A stretch of 55,004 nucleotides of DNA from positions 16,464 through 71,467 of the forward strand of contig NZ_GG667527.1 of NCBI RefSeq assembly GCF_000159135.1, given 5' to 3'. Source of the stretch: Corynebacterium striatum ATCC 6940. GTDB lineage: Bacteria > Actinomycetota > Actinomycetes > Mycobacteriales > Mycobacteriaceae. Made by a program: the position numbers and the translations under genes. Shown here in pieces: positions 50,511-55,004 of the stretch. The notes under the pieces are model-generated. The model saw nothing but the letters and a program-made list of their open reading frames with translations, had not been told where the DNA came from and ran no database searches. The stretch's first letter is position 1. Each line of letters starts with the position of its first letter.

Positions 50511-50792
50511 ATGACTACTTCTGTTGCACACCAAACTGACACCTCCCGCTTCGTAATTACCGTCGATGGGGAAGAGGCCGGCTTCGCGGAGTACGCCGAC
50601 ACCGCAGAAACCCGCGATTTCCACCACACCGTGGTCCACAAGGGCTTCCAAGGCCAGGGCCTGTCCAAACCACTCATCAAGGCCGCCCTGGAGGATGAAT
50701 CAACCGCCGGCAAGCGTGTCATCGCCAGCTGCTCTGCCGTCGCGGGCTTCATCGAGAAGAACCCGGAATACCAGCACTTGCTCGAGAACTAA
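50511..50792 (+). CDS. Small GNAT-like N-acetyltransferase
   Basis: Protein of 93 residues of the short GCN5-related family (YidJ/GTLF3B-like). The acetyl-CoA loop appears as HKGFQGQGLSKPLIKAAL and the end as VAGFIEKNPEYQHLL, both typical. Such mini-GNATs are widespread, with no known substrate. It lies beside cysE as in C. glutamicum. ATG 50511 follows TTTAAT at 7 nt; an earlier in-frame start would overlap the tRNA-Phe gene. Confidence 0.82.
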   Translation: MTTSVAHQTDTSRFVITVDGEEAGFAEYADTAETRDFHHTVVHKGFQGQGLSKPLIKAALEDESTAGKRVIASCSAVAGFIEKNPEYQHLLEN

Positions 50793-50798
50793 AACCTA

Positions 50799-50832
50799 AA
50801 AGTGGACCCCACGTTCGTCTGGGGCCCACTTT
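50799..50832. terminator. Bidirectional terminator between the acetyltransferase gene and cysE
   Basis: AAAGTGGACCCCA (50799-50811) / TGGGGCCCACTTT (50820-50832), one mismatch, 8-nt loop. It is A-rich on one side and T-rich on the other, and can serve both convergent genes. Confidence 0.75.
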
Positions 50833-50862
50833 GCCGCGCTTGGCGACGTCGCAAAGCAACAG

Positions 50863-51426
50863 CTAGATGTAGTAGTCTGGGTCGACCAGTTTGATGCACT
50901 CGTCCTTCTTGCGCGGCCTATTTGTGGCCGGAATGCCGATGGCAATGTGCTGTGCCGGCACGTCCTTGGTGACGACCGCGTTTGCACCGATAGCGGAGCC
51001 CTCACCGATGGTGATAGGGCCCAGCACCTTGGCACCAGCACCGATAGTGACGTTGTCCTCAACGGTGGGGTGGCGCTTGGTCTGAGTAAGAACCTGACCA
51101 CCCAGGGTGACGCCGTGATAAATCATGACGCCGTCTCCGATTTCGGCGGTCTCACCAATCACGATGCCCATGCCGTGGTCAATGAAGAAACGGCGGCCAA
51201 TGGTGGCTCCAGGGTGAATCTCAATGCCGGTGAAGAAGCGGTTAATCTGCGCCAGAATTCGTGCAGGGCCACGCCATCCGCGCTTCCACATCCAGTGACA
51301 GATCCGGTGAACCCAAATCGCGTGCAAGCCTGAGTAGACAATGGCATTTTCTGCATCACCACGGGCAGCTGGATCATGATCACGGGCGTTCGCCAAATCC
51401 TCGCGGATCATCTTCAGGATGTTCAT
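50863..51426 (-). CDS. cysE: Serine O-acetyltransferase
   Basis: First enzyme of cysteine synthesis: serine and acetyl-CoA to O-acetylserine. From ATG 51426 it is 187 residues, the short form. After an N-terminal helical part come left-handed beta-helix hexapeptides with the conserved [27 protein letters not shown] and YHGVTLGG. The C-terminal DPDYYI ends in Ile, as needed for docking into CysK. ATG 51426 is preferred over ATG 51435 because TAGTAT lies 7 nt before it and overlaps the upstream ATG. It follows cysK, from which a terminator separates it. Confidence 0.93.
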   Translation of the reverse strand: MNILKMIREDLANARDHDPAARGDAENAIVYSGLHAIWVHRICHWMWKRGWRGPARILAQINRFFTGIEIHPGATIGRRFFIDHGMGIVIGETAEIGDGVMIYHGVTLGGQVLTQTKRHPTVEDNVTIGAGAKVLGPITIGEGSAIGANAVVTKDVPAQHIAIGIPATNRPRKKDECIKLVDPDYYI

Positions 51427-51433
51427 GTGGTTC

Positions 51434-51439
51434 ATACTA
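51434..51439 (-). promoter_or_regulatory. cysE -10 hexamer overlapping a decoy ATG
   Basis: TAGTAT on the minus strand, 7 nt before ATG 51426. The in-frame ATG at 51435 shares bases with this hexamer and would be untranscribed if the hexamer is used. Confidence 0.5.
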
Positions 51440-51448
51440 CTGTCATAG

Positions 51449-51479
51449 AAAAAGCACCCACCAAGAAGACGGGTGCTTT
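51449..51479 (-). terminator. Terminator of cysK
   Basis: AAAGCACCC (51451-51459) / GGGTGCTTT (51471-51479); on the minus strand followed by TTTTTC. It begins 5 nt after the cysK stop codon, and the cysE promoter follows. Confidence 0.8.
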
Positions 51480-51483
51480 AAAT

Positions 51484-52428
51484 TCAGAAAGCTTTTGCTT
51501 CGCGGATGTCCTCGAAGAGGACGGTGGAGACGTAGCGCTCACCGAAGTCCGGCAGGACGACCACGATGGTCTTGCCCTTGAACTCTGGGCGTGCAGCCAG
51601 CTTCAAAGCAGCGGAGACGTTCGCGCCAGCGGAGATGCCAACGAGCAGACCCTCGTCGGTTGCCAGCTTGCGGGAGGTTGCGATTGCCTCCTCGTTGGTG
51701 GCGGTCAGGACCTCGTCGAGAAGCTCGCGGTCGAGAACCTCAGGGACGAAGTTAGCGCCGATGCCCTGGATCTTGTGCGGACCTGCGTGACCCTCGGAAA
51801 GAACAGGGGAGTCAGAAGGCTCGACTGCAGCCAGGTGCAGGTCCGGGTTCTGGGACTTCAGGTAACGGCTCACACCGGTAACGGTGCCGCCGGTGCCCAC
51901 GCCTGCGACGAAGGCATCAACCTTGCCCTCTGCGTCCTTCCAGATCTCCGGACCGGTGGTTGCCTCGTGGATCTTCGGGTTTGCCTCGTTGGCGAACTGG
52001 GAAGCGAGGATGGCGTTGTCGGTGTTGGCGATAATCTCGTTTGCCTTGTCGACTGCGCCCTTCATGCCGGCAGCACCTGGGGTGAGGACAATCTCTGCAC
52101 CGTAAGCGCGCAGCAGAACCTTGCGCTCGTTGGACATGGTCTCCGGCATAGTGAGGATGACCTTGTAACCCAAGGTGGCGCCAGCGAAGGCAAGTGCAAT
52201 ACCGGTGTTGCCGGAGGTTGCCTCAACGATGGTGCCGCCTGGCTTCAGCTCGCCGGATTCAACGGCGGCGTCGATAATGGCCTTGCCAATACGGTCCTTA
52301 ACGGAGTTAGCAGGGTTAAAGGACTCAACCTTAACGAGAATCTCGGCGTCGAGGCCCTCGGTGAGGCGGTTGAGGCGTACCAGCGGAGTGTTACCGATGG
52401 TTTCCAGAATGTTGTTGTAAACAGCCAT
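51484..52428 (-). CDS. cysK: O-acetylserine sulfhydrylase (cysteine synthase)
   Basis: PLP enzyme making cysteine from O-acetylserine and sulfide, 314 residues. The PLP lysine is K44 in NSVKDRIG; the substrate loop TSGNTGI, the phosphate loop GTGGTVTG and GISAGAN are present. ATG 52428 follows AAAGGAG at 8 nt. It works with CysE encoded downstream, possibly as the cysteine synthase complex. A McbR-like site lies 60 bp upstream. Confidence 0.95.
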   Translation of the reverse strand: MAVYNNILETIGNTPLVRLNRLTEGLDAEILVKVESFNPANSVKDRIGKAIIDAAVESGELKPGGTIVEATSGNTGIALAFAGATLGYKVILTMPETMSNERKVLLRAYGAEIVLTPGAAGMKGAVDKANEIIANTDNAILASQFANEANPKIHEATTGPEIWKDAEGKVDAFVAGVGTGGTVTGVSRYLKSQNPDLHLAAVEPSDSPVLSEGHAGPHKIQGIGANFVPEVLDRELLDEVLTATNEEAIATSRKLATDEGLLVGISAGANVSAALKLAARPEFKGKTIVVVLPDFGERYVSTVLFEDIREAKAF

Positions 52429-52487
52429 TTTGTGGACTCCTTTGGAAATTTGTTCTTGCGTACCCCAGTCACTGTACACCACGCCAC

Positions 52488-52503
52488 TAGACCAAGTGGT
52501 ATA
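52488..52503 (-). promoter_or_regulatory. Putative McbR operator upstream of cysK
   Basis: TAGAC-N6-GTATA (52488-52503) differs at one base from the C. glutamicum McbR consensus TAGAC-N6-GTCTA. McbR represses sulfur-metabolism genes including cysK in that species. TACAGT (52471-52476, minus strand) is a possible -10, so the site would overlap the upstream part of the promoter. Confidence 0.5.
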
Positions 52504-52578
52504 TAAATTCTGTACCGATCATTCGGGCACCGTTTGTTGGATTCCGATCAATGTTTAATGGTAAGGCGATTTATTATT

Positions 52579-52666
52579 ACCCCCGTTCGCCGGTTATACT
52601 GCGGTGAAGGTGTTCTTTTACCCCCGAATTGTGTGGTGGGTATGGGTGCACCTACTGGTTACCCCC
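52579..52666 (+). promoter_or_regulatory. ramA promoter with three C-tract sites 41 bp apart
   Basis: ACCCCC occurs at 52579-52584, 52620-52625 and 52661-52666, exactly 41 bp from one to the next, so all three face the same side of the helix. TATACT (52595-52600) is a near-perfect -10 hexamer between the first two, giving a leader of about 77 nt. C4-6 tracts are the known RamA sites, and C. glutamicum ramA is negatively autoregulated. Confidence 0.6.
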
Positions 52667-52683
52667 AACTAGGAGAGATTCTC

Positions 52684-53523
52684 ATGGAGCCGCATCGCCT
52701 CAAAGATGATGACGAAGCCGTACGCGCCGCCCTGTCTTCCCTGAAGACCGCAACCGGCATTCCCGTCACGATGTATGGAACCCTACTTCCTGATAACCGC
52801 CTGCAAATCACTCAGTGGGTTGGGCTTCGCACTCCCGCTTTGCAAAACCTCATTATCGATGCCGGTGTAGGCGTCGGTGGTCGCGTTGTTAGCACGCGGC
52901 GCGCGGTTGGTGTCTCGGACTACTCTCGCGCGACGACCATCTCGCACGAAAATGACCGTCACATCCAGGACGAGGGCCTGCACTCCATTGTTGCTGTTCC
53001 CGTTACTGTACATCGCGAAATCCGTGGAGTGCTTTACGTGGGTGTCCACTCGCCGGTGCGCCTGGGTGACAAAGTCATCGAAGAGGTGACCATGACTGCC
53101 CGCTGCCTGGAGCAAGATTTGGCAGTTAACTCCGCTATGCGTCGCGCCGACGGCGGCAAGAGTGGCGCAGCGCGCGGCCATGTCATGAACGGTGCGGAGT
53201 GGGAGCAGGTTCGCTCCACGCACTCCAAACTGCGCATGTTGGCTAATCGGGTTGAGGATGAAGACCTGCGCAAGGAGCTTGAAGCTCTGTGCGACCAGAT
53301 GGTTTCCCCGGTGCGGGTCAAGCAGTCCACCAAGCTTTCTGCTCGCGAACTCGACGTCTTGTCCTGTGTCGCGCTCGGTCATACCAATGTGGAGGCCGCA
53401 GAAGAAATGGGCATTGGTGCCGAGACCGTTAAGTCTTACTTACGCTCTGTGATGCGTAAATTGGGCGCACACACTCGCTACGAAGCGGTCAATGCTGCCC
53501 GTCGAATTGGCGCTTTGCCCTGA
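52684..53523 (+). CDS. ramA: LuxR-type regulator of acetate metabolism RamA
   Basis: Global transcription regulator of carbon metabolism, 279 residues, very similar from end to end to C. glutamicum RamA as I remember it. A GAF-like N-terminal domain (about 15-150) with TGIPVTMYGTLLPDNRLQ and LHSIVAVPVTVHREIRGVLY is followed by a C-terminal LuxR helix-turn-helix (about 218-279, LSARELDVLSCVALGHTN and AETVKSYLRSVMRKLGA). It activates acetate and other carbon genes and binds C-tracts. ATG 52684 follows AGGAGA at 7 nt. Its promoter has three evenly spaced C-tracts, and actA in this window carries similar sites. Confidence 0.94.
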   Translation: MEPHRLKDDDEAVRAALSSLKTATGIPVTMYGTLLPDNRLQITQWVGLRTPALQNLIIDAGVGVGGRVVSTRRAVGVSDYSRATTISHENDRHIQDEGLHSIVAVPVTVHREIRGVLYVGVHSPVRLGDKVIEEVTMTARCLEQDLAVNSAMRRADGGKSGAARGHVMNGAEWEQVRSTHSKLRMLANRVEDEDLRKELEALCDQMVSPVRVKQSTKLSARELDVLSCVALGHTNVEAAEEMGIGAETVKSYLRSVMRKLGAHTRYEAVNAARRIGALP

Positions 53524-53541
53524 TAGATTCAACTTTTTAGA

Positions 53542-53591
53542 CCGGATGCCCCTGAAGCTCGCAGAAGTTTTTCAGGGGCATCCGGTAGTTT
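53542..53591 (+). terminator. Terminator of ramA merged with the murA -10 region
   Basis: CCGGATGCCCCTGAA (53542-53556) / TTCAGGGGCATCCGG (53571-53585), perfect 15-bp stem with a 14-nt loop. The following TAGTTT (53586-53591) is both the short T stretch and a TANNNT hexamer 8 nt before the murA GTG. Confidence 0.75.
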
Positions 53592-53599
53592 AGGGAGAT

Positions 53600-54868
53600 G
53601 TGAAAGACCAATTTATTGTCTCCGGCGGTGCTCGACTCGAAGGCACGGTTGTGGTTGATGGCGCCAAGAACAGCGTCCTCAAGCTCATGGCCGCAGCCCT
53701 TCTCGCAGAGGGCACTACGACGCTGACCAACTGTCCGCAAATCCTCGATGTGCCCCTGATGTGCAAAGTTCTTGAAGGTCTCGGCTGTGAAGTGGAAATT
53801 GACGGCTCCGTCGTTTCCATCACGGTCCCAAAGAAACCGCAGTCTAATGCTGATTTTGATGCAGTCCGGCAGTTTCGCGCTTCAGTTTGCGTGCTCGGCC
53901 CACTGACTGCTCGGTGTGGTCATGCCAAGGTAGCGCTGCCTGGCGGAGACGCTATTGGTTCGCGACCACTCGACATGCACCAATCGGGTCTGGAAAAGAT
54001 GGGTGCCCGCACACGCATTGAACATGGTGCTGTGGTTGCGGAAGCTGATGGACTTCATGGTGCAAGCATCAAGCTCGACTTCCCTTCGGTGGGTGCTACG
54101 GAAAATATCCTTACCGCCGCAGTTTTGGCAGACGGAGAGACCGTTCTTCACAACGCAGCGCGCGAACCCGAGATCGTCGACCTGTGCACGATGCTCAAGG
54201 AAATGGGTGCAAATATCGAGGGGGAGGGAAGCTCTACCATCACGATTCGGGGTGTGGAGAAGCTGCATCCAACCGAGCATAAGGTCATCGGAGATCGCAT
54301 CGTTGCGGGCACGTGGGCCTATGCGGCGGTTATGACGCAAGGCGACATTACGGTCGGTGGAATCGCTCCGCGCCATCTTCACCTGCCGCTGGAGAAGCTG
54401 AAGTCCGCCGGCGCGGAAATCGAGGCTTATGACAACGGTTTCCGTGTCTGCATGCGCAAGCGCCCAGTAGCGGTGGACTATCAGACTCTGCCTTACCCGG
54501 GATTTCCTACTGACTTGCAGCCGATGGCCATCGGTCTTTCTGCGATTGCGGATGGTACCACCATCATCACCGAGAACGTCTTCGAGTCCCGCTTCCGCTT
54601 CGTGGACGAGATGCTGCGCCTTGGCGCCGATGCACAGGTGGACGGTCACCACGTGGTCATCCGTGGCCAGGAAAGGCTGTCGTCCACGCATGTGTGGAGT
54701 TCCGATATTCGGGCGGGCGCCGGTTTGGTTCTATCCGCACTGTGCGCGGATGAGGTGACTACGGTGCATGACGTCTTTCATATTGACCGCGGGTATCCCA
54801 ATTTTGTGGAGAACCTGACGCGTCTAGGGGCTACCATCGAGCGCACCCAAGAGCCGGAGCTTTATTAA
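53600..54868 (+). CDS. murA: UDP-GlcNAc enolpyruvyl transferase with Cys-to-Asp active site
   Basis: First enzyme of peptidoglycan precursor synthesis: transfers enolpyruvate from PEP to UDP-N-acetylglucosamine. The 422-residue protein is complete, with [19 protein letters not shown] near the start (K22-N23 region) and GFPTDLQPM later. The flexible loop reads [13 protein letters not shown]: the usual catalytic cysteine is D117, as in Mycobacterium tuberculosis MurA. This variant is active but not alkylated by fosfomycin. It starts at GTG 53600; AGGGAG upstream could be a ribosome binding site if the mRNA is not leaderless. In actinobacteria murA often precedes an rRNA operon, so one may start just beyond the window. 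Confidence 0.94.
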   Translation: MKDQFIVSGGARLEGTVVVDGAKNSVLKLMAAALLAEGTTTLTNCPQILDVPLMCKVLEGLGCEVEIDGSVVSITVPKKPQSNADFDAVRQFRASVCVLGPLTARCGHAKVALPGGDAIGSRPLDMHQSGLEKMGARTRIEHGAVVAEADGLHGASIKLDFPSVGATENILTAAVLADGETVLHNAAREPEIVDLCTMLKEMGANIEGEGSSTITIRGVEKLHPTEHKVIGDRIVAGTWAYAAVMTQGDITVGGIAPRHLHLPLEKLKSAGAEIEAYDNGFRVCMRKRPVAVDYQTLPYPGFPTDLQPMAIGLSAIADGTTIITENVFESRFRFVDEMLRLGADAQVDGHHVVIRGQERLSSTHVWSSDIRAGAGLVLSALCADEVTTVHDVFHIDRGYPNFVENLTRLGATIERTQEPELY

Positions 54869-54891
54869 ACGCTTGACGACGTCTCTTTCAC

Positions 54892-54934
54892 TCCCCAGCA
54901 TGCACGCCAAAAGGCGTTGTGTGCTGGGGATTTG
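54892..54934 (+). terminator. Terminator after murA
   Basis: TCCCCAGCA (54892-54900) / TGCTGGGGA (54922-54930) with an inner CGCC/GGCG stem, followed by TTTG. Confidence 0.8.
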
Positions 54935-55004
54935 TGTTGGTTGGATGTGGTGTGTAACTTTATGTGAGTCAGCGCGACCGACAGCGCCCCACAGTCACAT
55001 AGTG
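54935..55004. other. Non-coding end of the window
   Basis: No gene. TATGTGA (54961-54967) and TCACATA (54995-55001) form a small inverted repeat at the very edge; the context is cut off, so it is not interpreted. Confidence 0.25.

Overview
The window is a stretch of chromosome from a Corynebacterium (Actinobacteria, GC-rich). The gene order phoRS / HIT / purD-purB-purC / ptrB / nuc / purL / purF-purM / ygfZ / mshD / pstSCAB-phoU / dus / actA / cysE-cysK / ramA / murA follows the Corynebacterium glutamicum map as I remember it. RamA, PurB, PstSCAB and the acetyl-CoA hydrolase/transferase are recognisable over their full length. Extra loci make a C. aurimucosum/striatum/minutissimum-type species more likely than C. 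glutamicum itself, but this is inference. No phage, IS element or CRISPR array was seen.

Layout. (1) 1-2.45 kb: two-component system for phosphate starvation. (2) 2.45-16.5 kb: purine genes purD, purB, purC and purL, interleaved with a HIT hydrolase, oligopeptidase B, a degenerate DUF2334 protein and a large secreted nuclease. (3) 16.6-23.5 kb: an esterase-like remnant, a hemolysin-III membrane protein and a lipid cluster (acyl-CoA oxidase-like, thiolase, FabG4-like reductase, MaoC hydratase). The last three match the mycobacterial fadA2-fabG4-htdX neighbourhood. (4) 23.5-27.6 kb: thioesterase, SCP-like protein, purF and purM. (5) 28-34 kb: small housekeeping genes (DUF3073, YgfZ, aminotransferase IV, nitrobindin-like, a frameshifted lipid kinase, DUF2993, MshD). 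(6) 34-39 kb: the pstSCAB operon behind a PHO-box-like repeat, then phoU. (7) 39-42 kb: a Dus enzyme and the CoA-transferase. (8) 42-47.8 kb: cydABDC (cytochrome bd and its ABC exporter). (9) 48.1-50.5 kb: tRNA-Lys, tRNA-Glu, two identical tRNA-Asp and tRNA-Phe, with a decayed lipocalin gene and csoR. (10) 50.5-54.9 kb: an acetyltransferase, cysE, cysK, ramA and murA.

How the genes work together. PhoR/PhoS at the left end probably act on the pst promoter 33 kb away and perhaps on the nuclease, so phosphate sensing, import and scavenging sit in one region. RamA at the right end probably acts on its own promoter and on actA, both of which carry C-tract sites. Most steps of de novo IMP synthesis from PurF to PurB are here, with PurL in its single-chain form instead of separate PurS/PurQ/PurL.

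Two sequence-level themes recur. First, about 19 genes have a -10-like hexamer 7-8 nt before the start codon, the signature of leaderless transcripts, and this spacing resolves several ambiguous starts. Second, several spacers of the purine region carry unusual long inverted repeats, including a 66-bp hairpin element present on both sides of the nuclease gene.
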